DNA of 64,000 nt from Trichomonas vaginalis G3. Lineage: Eukaryota; Parabasalia; Trichomonadida; Trichomonadidae. Made by a program: the position numbers and the translations under genes. This document shows positions 54,536 through 64,000 of the stretch, piece by piece (the stretch's first letter is position 1; every line of letters starts with the position of its first letter). The notes below the pieces were generated by a model that searched no databases, was not told the DNA's origin, and was given only the letters and a program-made list of their open reading frames with translations. Location of the stretch: NCBI RefSeq assembly GCF_026262505.1, contig NC_067204.1:3257797-3321796 (forward strand), in the 5' to 3' direction.

Positions 54536-55962
54536 TTACATCTTGGTCTTCTCTTCAACCCAGTGGTTCAACTTTTCTTGATCGCTGCAAAGTGACTTGG
54601 CTTGTTCTTCGAGATGGAGGAAAGGATAGCCTTAAGCTTGCTGCCGCTGATGTTGCGCTCGGTAAGTTCGTTCTTGAGAAGGTCCTTGGATGTGGCTGGA
54701 GCTGAGACTGGAACTTGTGGCATCATCATGGATTGCATCATGATTGCTGTGTTGGAATGACAGTCACCAATGGTGTTTGGAATCATGGCGCCTTAGGCTG
54801 CTGCTTCCTCTGGTTGCTGGCTTTCTCACGCTCGCGCTCTTCTTTCATCTTGAAGAGACCAATGTATGGGGTCTTGCCATTGAGTGGGGTGATGACGGCG
54901 TTCTCGAGAGCATTCTGAGCACTTTCCTTTGTCTTGAAAAGAACAAAGCCGAAGCCCTTAGATTCGTGTGGCTCCTGAGCTTCGCGTCTGATGCTGCACT
55001 TCTCGACTTCACCGAACTGCTCGAAGTATTCTTTGAATTGTTCGTCGGTGACACTCTGGTCGAAGTTCTTGACGTAAAGGTTACGACCACGTGTCTCTTC
55101 GTTAAGGCGGCGGCGGAACTCGGCGGACTGCTTGGCTAAGAAGGCTTGGCGCTCGGCTTTAGTCTGGGCACGGCAGCAGGAAAATGTGACTTTGCCGGAT
55201 TCGTGCTGCTTGCCGTTGAGGGCGTCGACGGCCTTGACGGCGTCTTCGTGGTGCTTGAAGTTGCAGAAACCAAATTCACAGCTGCTGCCATCTTCCTTGC
55301 GCTTAATGGCTGGGTTGGCCTTGCCGGTGACAACAAAGTCACGAACTCCTTAAAAAATTAGCAAGGTCATCGTCTGTCTTGAAGATGTCGGCTGGAAGTG
55401 GCTTGATGAAGACGTTTGTGAATGTCTCTTCTGGGTTCTTCCTGGTTGGCTTCTGGTAGAACTCGATCTGAATTGGCTTGCCGTTGATGGAAGCATCAGC
55501 AAGATCGGTCTTAGCACGCTTGGCATCGTCTTCCTTGTAGAATGTGATGAAGCCGTAGCCACGAGACTTGCCGTTTGTTAACGGGATCTTGCAGGAAACG
55601 ATTTCACCGAAGTTGGAGAAGGCATCGTGAAGCTGTGAAACTTCAATGTTCTCATCAAGACCACGGATGAAAAGAGCACCAACGTTGTTCTTGATGGCTC
55701 TCTTTGTGCCTGGATCGGACCAAAGAATACGGATTGGAACACCATCGAGCTTGGTGTAGTTGACTTCGGAAATAGCACGCTTGGCTAATTCGTGGGATTC
55801 GAATGTGACAAAAGCAAAGGACTTGTCAAGAGATTTATGCTTCTTGACTGTGACTGTGCCTGATGGGAAGCTGCCGTAATCCTTGAAAATCTCTTTGATG
55901 AAATTCTCATCAACTGAGCCGGGGAGATCACCAACGAATACTTCTTTCCAGTTTGGATCCAT
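54536..55962 (-). pseudogene. Poly(A)-binding protein, broken left copy
   Basis: Inverted copy of the intact gene at 56619-58052 with the same ATG context and stop. The frame is lost repeatedly. In the parts I compared, the differences are single-base losses, mostly in short runs: GG to G near 55332, seven T to six near 55350, GGG to GG near 54790, GG to G and CC to C near 54765, CC to C near 54615. A G is also missing near 54742. I found no substitutions in the stretches I compared. Losses without substitutions are unlike slow decay and may be uncorrected long-read errors; the gene may be intact in the cell. Confidence 0.8.
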
Positions 55963-56114
55963 ATGTCAAAATGTTGGACTACTTCCAAACCGTTTTTCTC
56001 ACGATCTCACGTTTTTCAAAATTTTATTGATATTTTTATATAAAATCATACAAAGATTAGAAATGCTTGTTTTCGAAAATTGTGGATTGGCACTTTTGGT
56101 TCTATTCGACCATC

Positions 56115-56465
56115 GCTACGTTTACATTTTTCATGAATCCCAATTCTATAATTATGTGTTATTTCCTAATTTAACCTATTGGAAAAACTAATTCATCCTT
56201 TACTAATGAGTTTTATACTTTTTCTGAATTTGTTCATTTGATGGTCAATTTTTAACAGTTAAAATATTTGCACTTAATAATATATTATACATACAAATAT
56301 ATTTTATTGAAAATGAAGGAAAATTACTATATTTATGGAATTTCTCCGTATGAAATAAGAGAAGAGATAGTGAATGGAATCATAAATAAATTATTTTCGG
56401 AATGTGCTATTTATAGAATATGGATGAATCAAAAATTAACGATAAATAAAGGAGATTCATATGGT
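56115..56465. other. Spacer between divergent PABP copies
   Basis: About 350 bases of AT-rich sequence between the two arms. The 66-codon frame starting at 56268 has a composition like intergenic DNA and is not called. Both PABP promoters lie in the arms next to it. Confidence 0.5.
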
Positions 56466-56618
56466 TGATGGTCGAATAGAACCAAAAGTGCCAATCCACA
56501 ATTTTCGAAAACAAGCATTTCTAATCTTTGTATGATTTTATATAAAAATATCAATAAAATTTTGAAAAACGTGAGATCGTGAGAAAAACGGTTTGGAAGT
56601 AGTCCAACATTTTGACAT

Positions 56619-58052
56619 ATGGATCCAAACTGGAAAGAAGTATTCGTTGGTGATCTCCCCGGCTCAGTTGATGAGAATTTCATCAAAGAGATTTTCAAGG
56701 ATTACGGCAGCTTCCCATCAGGCACAGTCACAGTCAAGAAGCATAAATCTCTTGACAAGTCCTTTGCTTTTGTCACATTCGAATCCCACGAATTAGCCAA
56801 GCGTGCTATTTCCGAAGTCAACTACACCAAGCTCGATGGTGTTCCAATCCGTATTCTTTGGTCCGATCCAGGCACAAAGAGAGCCATCAAGAACAACGTT
56901 GGTGCTCTTTTCATCCGTGGTCTTGATGAGAACATTGAAGTTTCACAGCTTCACGATGCCTTCTCCAACTTCGGTGAAATCGTTTCCTGCAAGATCCCGT
57001 TAACAAACGGCAAGTCTCGTGGCTACGGCTTCATCACATTCTACAAGGAAGACGATGCCAAGCGTGCTAAGACCGATCTTGCTGATGCTTCCATCAACGG
57101 CAAGCCAATTCAGATCGAGTTCTACCAGAAGCCAACCAGGAAGAACCCAGAAGAGACATTCACAAACGTCTTCATCAAGCCACTTCCAGCCGACATCTTC
57201 AAGACAGACGATGACCTTGCTAATTTTTTTAAGGAGTTCGGTGACTTTGTTGTCACCGGCAAGGCCAACCCAGCCATTAAGCGCAAGGAAGATGGCAGCA
57301 GCTGTGAATTTGGTTTCTGCAACTTCAAGCACCACGAAGACGCCGTCAAGGCCGTCGACGCCCTCAACGGCAAGCAGCACGAATCCGGCAAAGTCACATT
57401 TTCCTGCTGCCGTGCCCAGACTAAAGCCGAGCGCCAAGCCTTCTTAGCCAAGCAGTCCGCCGAGTTCCGCCGCCGCCTTAACGAAGAGACACGTGGTCGT
57501 AACCTTTACGTCAAGAACTTCGACCAGAGTGTCACCGACGAACAATTCAAAGAATACTTCGAGCAGTTCGGTGAAGTCGAGAAGTGCAGCATCAGACGCG
57601 AAGCTCAGGAGCCACACGAATCTAAGGGCTTCGGCTTTGTTCTTTTCAAGACAAAGGAAAGTGCTCAGAATGCTCTCGAGAACGCCGTCATCACCCCACT
57701 CAATGGCAAGACCCCATACATTGGTCTCTTCAAGATGAAAGAAGAGCGCGAGCGTGAGAAAGCCAGCAACCAGAGGAAGCAGCAGCCTAAGGGCGCCATG
57801 ATTCCAAACACCATTGGTGGACCTGTCATTCCAACACAGCAGATCATGATGCAATCCATGATGATGCCACAAGTTCCAGTCTCAGCTCCAGCCACATCCA
57901 AGGACCTTCTCAAGAACGAACTTACCGAGCGCAACATCAGCGGCAGCAAGCTTAAGGCTATCCTTTCCTCCATCTCCGAAGAACAAGCCAAGTCACTTTG
58001 CAGCGATCAAGAAAAGTTGAACCACTGGGTTGAAGAGAAGACCAAGATGTAA
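56619..58052 (+). CDS. PABP: Poly(A)-binding protein, four RRMs
   Basis: A 477-residue cytoplasmic RNA-binding protein with four RNA-recognition motifs. RRM1 spans about residues 7-82 (VFVGDLPG, then SFAFVTF), RRM2 about 94-168 (ALFIRGLDE, RGYGFITF), RRM3 about 183-263 (VFIKPLPAD, CEFGFCNF) and RRM4 about 293-372 (LYVKNFDQS, KGFGFVLF). This order and spacing is that of PABPC, which coats poly(A) tails and stimulates translation. The linker after RRM4 is short (Gln/Met/Pro-rich), and the last 55 residues (LLKNELTERNISGSKLKAIL, then NHWVEEKTKM) look like a divergent MLLE domain. At 477 residues it is shorter than animal PABPC (about 630). Codons end in C/G far more than in neighbouring genes, as in highly expressed genes. 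Confidence 0.92.
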   Translation: MDPNWKEVFVGDLPGSVDENFIKEIFKDYGSFPSGTVTVKKHKSLDKSFAFVTFESHELAKRAISEVNYTKLDGVPIRILWSDPGTKRAIKNNVGALFIRGLDENIEVSQLHDAFSNFGEIVSCKIPLTNGKSRGYGFITFYKEDDAKRAKTDLADASINGKPIQIEFYQKPTRKNPEETFTNVFIKPLPADIFKTDDDLANFFKEFGDFVVTGKANPAIKRKEDGSSCEFGFCNFKHHEDAVKAVDALNGKQHESGKVTFSCCRAQTKAERQAFLAKQSAEFRRRLNEETRGRNLYVKNFDQSVTDEQFKEYFEQFGEVEKCSIRREAQEPHESKGFGFVLFKTKESAQNALENAVITPLNGKTPYIGLFKMKEEREREKASNQRKQQPKGAMIPNTIGGPVIPTQQIMMQSMMMPQVPVSAPATSKDLLKNELTERNISGSKLKAILSSISEEQAKSLCSDQEKLNHWVEEKTKM

Positions 58053-58383
58053 GATTTTCTAATCTTGTATCTTGTTAATCATAACAATATAACACTTTTT
58101 TTTAGAGGAACAACACAATTTTTTTTAGATTTCACATTATTATTTTTATTTGAATACTATTTTCTTTAACAAAAAGATAAAAATAAAAGACAAATTAATT
58201 TTTAATAATTCAATTCAAGTATTTCATTGTTTAATCATTATTTTTTATTAAATTTCATTTTTATCTCTTCGTTTTTATTTCATTTTAATCTTTCATCTTT
58301 TATTCTTCATCTCCACTTCCATTATACATATTATTTTACTACAATTTATATTCTCTTTCTTTCCTCTTATCCCATTTTCACCT

Positions 58384-58683
58384 CGTTTGATTGCCAATAA
58401 TGCAATAACATGTTCAACACCACGTATTCTATGATACAAATCCCTATATCAGATCTAATATCTAATTTAATTCTGAACGAAGTGTTGTTTGTTACACACT
58501 CAAATTTTACGATCTAAACATGATCAGTGCTATTATTTTTCAAGATATGTGTTTTTCCTGCTTTGCTTGTACTTACATGTTTATCAATTCAACAAAAGCT
58601 ATTGAATTCTTCAAAAATTTTTAAACATTTTCATTATTTTTCGCTTCTCATAGTTTTGTTCATTATTACATCTCATTGAGTTT
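58384..58683. other. Intergenic region
   Basis: About 300 bases between the PABP palindrome and the eS24 palindrome. No feature recognised. Confidence 0.4.
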
Positions 58684-58789
58684 TCTGTTTTCCATATTAA
58701 AATACGATTTTGATATCACGAATAGCTCTTCCGTAATTGAGGCAATTTGTAAAGTTCTATCGTCCGGAGGTTTGGGTTGGCCTTTTGGA

Positions 58790-59212
58790 ATGTCTAAGGT
58801 CAGTGTTCACATTCGCAAGTACATCGTCAACAAGCTCCTCGACCGCAAGCAGTTCGTCATTGATATGCAGCACCTCGGCGCTAAGGCCCCAACACGCGAC
58901 GAAATTAAGGATGAAGTTGCCTCCCGCCTTAAGGCCAACAAAGATCTTGTTGTCATTTTCGGCCTCGAGACAAAGTTTGGTGGTGGCCATACAACTGGCT
59001 TTGGATTTGTTTACGATAGCCTTGATGCCCTCAAGAAGACCGAGCCAAAGCACCGCTTAATCAAGGCCGGCCTTGCTGAAAAGGGCAAAATTACACGTCG
59101 TATGCGTAAGAACGCCCGCCGCCAAAAAGTTAAGGTATGGGGCTCAGGCAAGCGTGCAGAAGCTCACAAGATCCGCCGCCAGCAGCGCAAGGAAGAACTT
59201 GGCTCACACTAA
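58790..59212 (+). CDS. RPS24: Ribosomal protein eS24, copy 1
   Basis: A 140-residue small-subunit ribosomal protein. The eS24 hallmarks are present: an N-terminal strand with IRKYIVNKLLDRKQFVID, the middle GGGHTTGFGFVYDSLDALKK and EPKHRL at about residues 65-93, and a basic C-terminus (RRMRKNARRQKVK). Length is near the family norm of about 133. The frame is open upstream to 58676, but MSKVSVHIRKY aligns with the eS24 start, so ATG 58790 is chosen. Protein identical to copy 2. Confidence 0.95.
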   Translation: MSKVSVHIRKYIVNKLLDRKQFVIDMQHLGAKAPTRDEIKDEVASRLKANKDLVVIFGLETKFGGGHTTGFGFVYDSLDALKKTEPKHRLIKAGLAEKGKITRRMRKNARRQKVKVWGSGKRAEAHKIRRQQRKEELGSH

Positions 59213-59299
59213 GCTTGATAAATATAGATTACAATGTCAATACGCTCATCAGTGCTTGAGTAAAAAACCATATTTAAAAAATCAATCTCTACTACCTTT

Positions 59300-59675
59300 T
59301 AATGATTTTGACTTGTTTTTTTATTTCATACACTCTTATCATTTTTGTCTCAGTAGTTTTCTTTTTAAATGCCCTGATATTCAATACATTTCTTTCAAAT
59401 TCTTCAATATTTTGTTTTGGTTTCATTTAATTATCTCTATATACATTCATTTAAGTGATAACAACCTTCTTGAATGTCATATTGAACGAAAATCTTTATC
59501 AAATTCTTGTAACCACAGCTCAAAATAACTGATTCTAACTCAACATAGTTTTGATACTTGATTGGTAATAAAGAATTTTGGAAAATTAAAAACAATTAAG
59601 GTTTTAGAAATATATTTCAAGTAATATCAAGAAGGAGGAAAAATAACAGGACATCAAAGGAAGAAACTAGTTAAA
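59300..59675. other. Spacer between convergent eS24 copies
   Basis: About 376 bases of AT-rich unique sequence between the two arms. No gene recognised. Confidence 0.5.
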
Positions 59676-59769
59676 ATCATTAAAAGGTAGTAGAGATTGA
59701 TTTTTTAAATATGGTTTTTTACTCAAGCACTGATGAGCGTATTGACATTGTAATCTATATTTATCAAGC

Positions 59770-60192
59770 TTAGTGTGAGCCAAGTTCTTCCTTGCGCTGC
59801 TGGCGGCGGATCTTGTGAGCTTCTGCACGCTTGCCTGAGCCCCATACCTTAACTTTTTGGCGGCGGGCGTTCTTACGCATACGACGTGTAATTTTGCCCT
59901 TTTCAGCAAGGCCGGCCTTGATTAAGCGGTGCTTTGGCTCGGTCTTCTTGAGGGCATCAAGGCTATCGTAAACAAATCCAAAGCCAGTTGTATGGCCACC
60001 ACCAAACTTTGTCTCGAGGCCGAAAATGACAACAAGATCTTTGTTGGCCTTAAGGCGGGAGGCAACTTCATCCTTAATTTCGTCGCGTGTTGGGGCCTTA
60101 GCGCCGAGGTGCTGCATATCAATGACGAACTGCTTGCGGTCGAGGAGCTTGTTGACGATGTACTTGCGAATGTGAACACTGACCTTAGACAT
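59770..60192 (-). CDS. RPS24: Ribosomal protein eS24, copy 2
   Basis: Encodes the same 140 residues as copy 1, on the other strand. Upstream sequence matches copy 1 only to about 60300, so both keep the proximal promoter but differ further out. Unlike the PABP pair, both copies are intact, which fits recent duplication or ongoing gene conversion. Confidence 0.95.
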   Translation of the reverse strand: MSKVSVHIRKYIVNKLLDRKQFVIDMQHLGAKAPTRDEIKDEVASRLKANKDLVVIFGLETKFGGGHTTGFGFVYDSLDALKKTEPKHRLIKAGLAEKGKITRRMRKNARRQKVKVWGSGKRAEAHKIRRQQRKEELGSH

Positions 60193-60300
60193 TCCAAAAG
60201 GCCAACCCAAACCTCCGGACGATAGAACTTTACAAATTGCCTCAATTACGGAAGAGCTATTCGTGATATCAAAATCGTATTTTAATATGGAAAACAGAAA

Positions 60301-60986
60301 AATAATTGAAATACAATAATGAAGAATAATGAAAAAGGAAATCGCGCAGTGATTTTTCATCAAATGTTCAAACATTTCATGAAATTGATATGATGCTAGC
60401 TTGTGCATAACGTTATTGTATTCCTCTTTACTGTTTTTTAATCATAACATTAGTATATAACAAGATATATCTTTTGTTTTTAAAATTACTTCGATTTCAT
60501 GATAACAAGTAATAACTTGCCTATGTCTTGCTACCCTTGATATTTTCATAGTATATTTCAAATATGTACTACATACTGCATCATGAATGGCATGAAAGGT
60601 CATTTGTATGTTCACTCGTCCGATAATGAACAAAACTATCGTTTTATCATTTCAATGTATATATAGCTTTCTTTGATTAATAAAATTATGAATTCAATTC
60701 TTCTCTTTTTGGCTGTTCGATATAACGATACTTTACCATATACGTCATGCCATAGTTGTTCATTTTATTCATCATAAGGTGAGATTGGACAGTAAAATTG
60801 ATATTTTATCAAAAAGTAAAATTATTTATGAATTTTCTTATTAATTTTTCTAACTCGAATAGTTCGTGTGATATCTATATGAGTTGGGTACATACAATAG
60901 AATGATAAATGTCAATTCAAATTGAAAAATATTATAAAACAAATAGTGATATAAGAAAATATTTTATAAAACAAAACAAAGTATAG
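60301..60986. other. Intergenic region
   Basis: About 690 bases. The 63-codon minus frame at 60442-60633 has no recognisable features and is not called. Confidence 0.4.
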
Positions 60987-61412
60987 TTAGAAATTGCCAT
61001 ATCTTCTGGACTGAGTTGTTGTTGTGAAACTTGTTGTATACGTTGAATTTCGAAATGTTGTACTAGCACGAGGTAAATTGCGTAATGTTGCCTTTATTTG
61101 CTCAGTAGAGTTTTCGAGCTCTGATTGTTCTCTTAAAAGGGAGTCAAGTTCTGATTTTAGAGCATCTGTTGTACGGTTTGTTCTTGAAAGAGTCTGATTC
61201 TGGGACTGTCCTGATGATATGCTTTTGAATGATGTATTTCTATTAAAAATTGATATTTCTTCATCTTGAGTTTTCGAATTAATTGCTTCGAAAGCAAGTT
61301 GTTTCCAATAATTAAAAGTACGACATTTTAATTTTCTATTTCTGCGTTTATTAAGCATTGCGCAATTCCATCTATTGAGCGCTTCGACCTCATCTGGGTC
61401 AATTTCAATCAT
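60987..61412 (-). CDS. Small coiled-coil protein, unknown
   Basis: A 141-residue protein from ATG 61412 (MIEIDPDEVEAL). The N-terminal part has a Trp/Arg-rich helix (ALNRWNCAML, KRRNRKLKCRTFNYWK). The middle is Ser/Asn/Thr-rich, a short coiled coil follows (ALKSELDSLLREQSELENST), and the C-terminus is Thr/Ser-rich and ends SRRYGNF. Family unknown. The frame extends to another ATG at 61496 (169 residues), but that start would overlap the uL2 start on the other strand by two bases. With 61412 an 82-base divergent promoter region remains for both genes, so I prefer it; the longer form is possible. Confidence 0.6.
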   Translation of the reverse strand: MIEIDPDEVEALNRWNCAMLNKRRNRKLKCRTFNYWKQLAFEAINSKTQDEEISIFNRNTSFKSISSGQSQNQTLSRTNRTTDALKSELDSLLREQSELENSTEQIKATLRNLPRASTTFRNSTYTTSFTTTTQSRRYGNF

Positions 61413-61494
61413 TCGATTTATTTTTGACAGTTTACTTGTCAAATATTTGGTGAAGAAAAAGTGCGTTCTATCGTCATGTCTCTTCCTTTTACAC

Positions 61495-62250
61495 ATGGGT
61501 CACATTGTTCGTGCTCAGCGTAGAGGTAACGGCTCTGTTTTCCAGGCCCACACCCACCACCGCGTTGGTCCAGCTAAATTCCGTGCTCTTGATGCTGCCG
61601 AGCGTACATCTGTTATCTCCGGCATGGTCAAGGAGATCATCCACGACCCAGGCCGTGGTGCTCCACTTGCCAAGCTTATTTACAAGAAGGCTGAAGGCCA
61701 GGGCTTCGATTCTGCTCTCGTCATTGCCCCAGAAGGTATCCATACAGGCCAATTCATCAAGTGCGGTGCCCAAGCTGATCTCCACATCGGCAACATTCTC
61801 CCACTTGCTCAGATCCCAGAAGGTACAGAAATCTGCAATGTCGAGCACCGCCCAGGTGATGGTGGCCGCTATGGCCGCTGCTCCGGCGATTCCTGCCGTG
61901 TTATTGGCCACACAGAAAACTACACACGTATCCAGCTCCCATCTGGTCGCAAGGCTCTTGTTTCCAACATCTGCCGTGCTACATTAGGTATCGTCGCTGG
62001 TGGTGGCCGTCCAGAAAAGCCACTCCTTAAGGCCGGTAACGTCCACTACAAGTATAAAGCTAAACGCCACACATGGCCAGTCGTTTGCGGTATCAAGATG
62101 AACCCAGTCGACCACAGACACGGTGGTGGTTCCCACCAGCACATGGGTGCTCCAGGCACAGTCGCTCGCTCTGCCCGCCCAGGTCAGAAGCTTGGTCTTA
62201 TCGCTTCCCGCCGTACAGGTCGCCGCCGTGGTACAGTCAACCTTGCATAA
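61495..62250 (+). CDS. RPL8: Ribosomal protein uL2 (L8)
   Basis: A 251-residue large-subunit protein at the peptidyl-transferase centre. The start MGHIVRAQRRGNGSVF, the middle IPEGTEICNVEHRPGDGG and the end with VDHRHGGGSHQH (the conserved His needed for peptidyl transfer) and GQKLGLIASRRTGRRRG are all classic eukaryotic uL2. Length matches the family (about 250-257). The frame is open to 61375, but the conserved MGHIVR sets the start at 61495. The stop codon sits in TAAA, the trichomonad polyadenylation signal. C-rich codons indicate high expression. Confidence 0.97.
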   Translation: MGHIVRAQRRGNGSVFQAHTHHRVGPAKFRALDAAERTSVISGMVKEIIHDPGRGAPLAKLIYKKAEGQGFDSALVIAPEGIHTGQFIKCGAQADLHIGNILPLAQIPEGTEICNVEHRPGDGGRYGRCSGDSCRVIGHTENYTRIQLPSGRKALVSNICRATLGIVAGGGRPEKPLLKAGNVHYKYKAKRHTWPVVCGIKMNPVDHRHGGGSHQHMGAPGTVARSARPGQKLGLIASRRTGRRRGTVNLA

Positions 62251-62470
62251 AGATTTGGTTCTTTTTGAGCCGTTTTATAAAATATTCAACAAAAAAATAT
62301 CTAACTTTTTCAAAATAAATAAAATCTTGTAAATTCTTTTCAAGATTTAAGTTTGTAAATAAAAATGTAATTAAATAATGATGATTCAGGTTAATAGGTA
62401 AAATTGTTTAAGATATGTAACAAAAATATATTCTATAGGTAAAAGATATAAAGAAATTTTTCAACAGCAT

Positions 62471-63034
62471 CTAACAAAAGCAGCCTGATTTTTCATCTGG
62501 AACTGGGGTATCATTGCCTTTGCTTGGTGTATTACCACTATCTATAAATTGTTTGAGTAAAACATCGAACATATAGTTGATGTTCTCTCCGCTTTGAGCG
62601 CTTGTTTCTACAGCAACTACATTTGTATCTTGGGCAAATTTATGCATCTGAGCAAAACTAATTTGTCTTTGATCTGCTAAATCTCTTTTATTTCCTGCTA
62701 ACCCAATTATGATTCCATCGCCACGATTTTGATGAAGTTCGTCGATCCATTGTCTTGCAGTTTCAAAAGAATCTGTGGAAGTGAGATCAAATGTCACAAT
62801 TCCGATATCAGCATCTCGATAGAAAAGTGGAGAAAGTGAATGGTACCTTTCTTGGCCAGCAGTATCCCAAATTTCAAGTTGAATATTTTGATTATTAACT
62901 TTTATGACTTTCTGGCAAAAAGCTGGCTGTGTACTTGGAAGGATATGAACTGAAAATTCATTATAGACAAATCTGTTTATAATGGAAGTCTTGCCAGCAT
63001 TACTAGGACCAACAAATACAAGCTTAATCTTCAT
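62471..63034 (-). CDS. Rab family small GTPase
   Basis: A 187-residue Ras-superfamily GTPase that controls vesicle traffic. Motifs: P-loop GPSNAGKTS (residues 9-17), switch II WDTAGQERYHSLSPLFYRDAD (about 56-76), NKRD (about 113) and ETSAQSG (about 143). The switch I threonine lies in the unusual LPSTQPAF, where most Rabs have a TIGVD-like sequence. The C-terminus CFC fits double geranylgeranylation of the CxC type. The switch II region and FETARQWIDEL are closest to the Rab5/Rab21/Rab22 group, so early endosomes are likely, but the subfamily call is tentative. Trichomonads have many Rabs. Confidence 0.92.
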   Translation of the reverse strand: MKIKLVFVGPSNAGKTSIINRFVYNEFSVHILPSTQPAFCQKVIKVNNQNIQLEIWDTAGQERYHSLSPLFYRDADIGIVTFDLTSTDSFETARQWIDELHQNRGDGIIIGLAGNKRDLADQRQISFAQMHKFAQDTNVVAVETSAQSGENINYMFDVLLKQFIDSGNTPSKGNDTPVPDEKSGCFC

Positions 63035-64000
63035 TTTTTTATTAGTGTCACTTTTTTGTTACATTTTTATCCCAATTTTGAAATTTATACTATGATTGTG
63101 TTCTTAACAAAATCGAATTTTTGGATTTCAATTTGAGAGAAGTGGTCAGGATTTTTCAATGATAAAATTTTTATCTGAAATTTTCCTCAAAATATCCCAG
63201 AATTTTTCCCCTATCGATAAAGAGTGTGAGCTTATAGTGGTTGTACAAGAATTAGTCTTGATTTTAATTAGAAAGATATTATTACATGGTTCTCTACCCG
63301 TAAAATCTTTGGATTTTTGCTCATTTGGAGATTTTGATTAAATTCGACTTAAGTATTTATAGCTCTCTTTCAATATTTCATCAAAATAGCATTCTCTTGT
63401 AATGAGAGTATATCAATTACCTACTTCAATGAAAGTTAAAGGTTTAAATAGAACTCAATATCATTAATAGATGTGATATGGTACACAGTAGTTCTTCTGA
63501 TATGATTTTTCAAGGGCAAGGAAATGCATATTGATCAATTTCCTGCAAACATTATGTAATTAGATAAATATGACATGAATTATAATATAATCTAATCCTA
63601 GCCTCATCGTTGGGAAGTCCTAAGATGTTAAAAGTATTTGTCTGGCATCAAAGTAGCTTAATTTAAGTATTTTTAATGAGATTATGTTTTACGAACCAGT
63701 ATAAATAAAATTCAGGTCTTATTGATAAGGATTGTGCTAACATTTTTCGTTAGGCGCCATTCTATCAAACCATAAGAAAATAAGAACACAAAAAATAGGA
63801 TTTAATAAATTTCACCTAATAATGCATTTTACTATGATTAAATGGAATCCAATACTTCAAATGAGAGAAATATATCAAATGTGAACAATTTTAATTTCAT
63901 TTGCACTTAAATATCTTTCGGAAATCCTTTTTCAAAATTTAAATAAAGGTAATACTCTTAATTGTGCATTGTAACTTTAAAATAACGAGTTTTCCAAAAA
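63035..64000. other. Intergenic region to the window end
   Basis: Nearly 1 kb upstream of the Rab gene. It includes its promoter. The 60-codon plus frame at 63159-63341 lacks any recognisable feature and is not called. A TCACTTTT motif at 63049-63056 points away from the Rab gene. Confidence 0.4.

Larger units (their letters stand above)
54208..58383. repeat. Inverted duplication carrying two PABP genes
   Basis: Arms 54208-56114 and 56466-58383 are inverted copies of each other and include the whole PABP gene, its 3' flank and about 150 bases of 5' flank. A unique spacer of 351 bases (56115-56465) lies between. The flanks outside the arms are unrelated, which argues for a real inverted duplication and not only a fold-back read. 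Confidence 0.9.
58684..60300. repeat. Inverted duplication carrying two eS24 genes
   Basis: Arms 58684-59299 and 59676-60300 are inverted copies holding the eS24 gene, about 100 bases of 5' flank and about 85 bases of 3' flank. A unique 376-base spacer lies between the two 3' ends. The genes are tail to tail. Confidence 0.9.

Noticed and set aside
54744-55361. Plus-strand frames opposite the broken PABP copy
   Set aside because: Mirror-strand shadows of the PABP gene; the same frames appear opposite the intact copy.
56268-56468. 66-codon frame in the PABP spacer
   Set aside because: Composition like intergenic DNA, no domain, and it runs into the arm of the palindrome.
58676-58789. N-terminal extension of eS24
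   Set aside because: The frame is open, but family alignment starts at MSKVSVHIRKY, and the two copies diverge upstream of about 58684/60300.
60442-60633. 63-codon minus frame
   Set aside because: No recognisable features, AT-rich composition and no initiator near its start.

Overview
The window looks like nuclear DNA of a parabasalid protist, a trichomonad of the Trichomonas/Tritrichomonas type. It is very AT-rich between genes. No gene I recognise needs an intron. Several start codons lie just downstream of the trichomonad initiator TCA(+1)Y(T/A). The gene content also fits: an ankyrin protein with the N-terminal region typical of trichomonads, an R2R3 Myb, a helicase-less Dicer, large one-pass surface proteins, Mutator-like and TA-target transposons, and a long element with a retroviral-type integrase. 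I cannot choose between Trichomonas and Tritrichomonas from sequence alone.

Layout. 0-4 kb: a coiled-coil protein and a multi-pass membrane protein, both on minus. 4.5-7.6 kb: a decayed Mutator-like transposon with short terminal inverted repeats, internal tandem repeats and a perfect three-way-junction inverted repeat. 7.7-13.4 kb: an R2R3 Myb, a 1.05 kb TA-flanked transposon and a 921-residue ankyrin protein. 14.3-17.5 kb: a large type I surface protein. 17.57-18.82 kb: a small palindromic element. 19.3-27.0 kb: Dicer, a small tail-anchored SNARE, an importin-beta-family protein and a C2-like protein. 27.17-28.22 kb: a second copy of the TA-flanked transposon.

28.48-53.81 kb is the main feature, a 25.3 kb virus-like or giant transposable element. 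Its two arms of about 6 kb are inverted copies of each other. Each carries a primase/SF3-helicase region, a NUMOD4-HNH endonuclease and two small proteins, but only the right arm carries the DDE integrase. Between the arms lies about 13 kb of 24-25 bp iteron-like repeats. Their orientation reverses around a unique core of about 180 bp, and they are punctuated by AGATCT-centred dyads. The 1.2 kb element at 17.57 kb has the same termini and looks like a deletion derivative. I see no capsid, family-B polymerase, packaging ATPase or protease, so it is not a canonical Maverick/Polinton. It is the best candidate here for an undescribed system.

54.2-60.3 kb holds two further gene-bearing palindromes: head-to-head poly(A)-binding protein genes (one intact, one broken) and tail-to-tail, identical eS24 ribosomal protein genes. 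61-63 kb holds a small coiled-coil gene, ribosomal protein uL2 and a Rab GTPase. The ribosomal protein and PABP genes use more G/C-ending codons than their neighbours, as expected for highly expressed genes.

The host genes are housekeeping (translation, nuclear transport, membrane traffic), regulatory (Myb, Dicer) and surface functions, and I see no operon-like unit. All calls come from reading the sequence; no database search was run.
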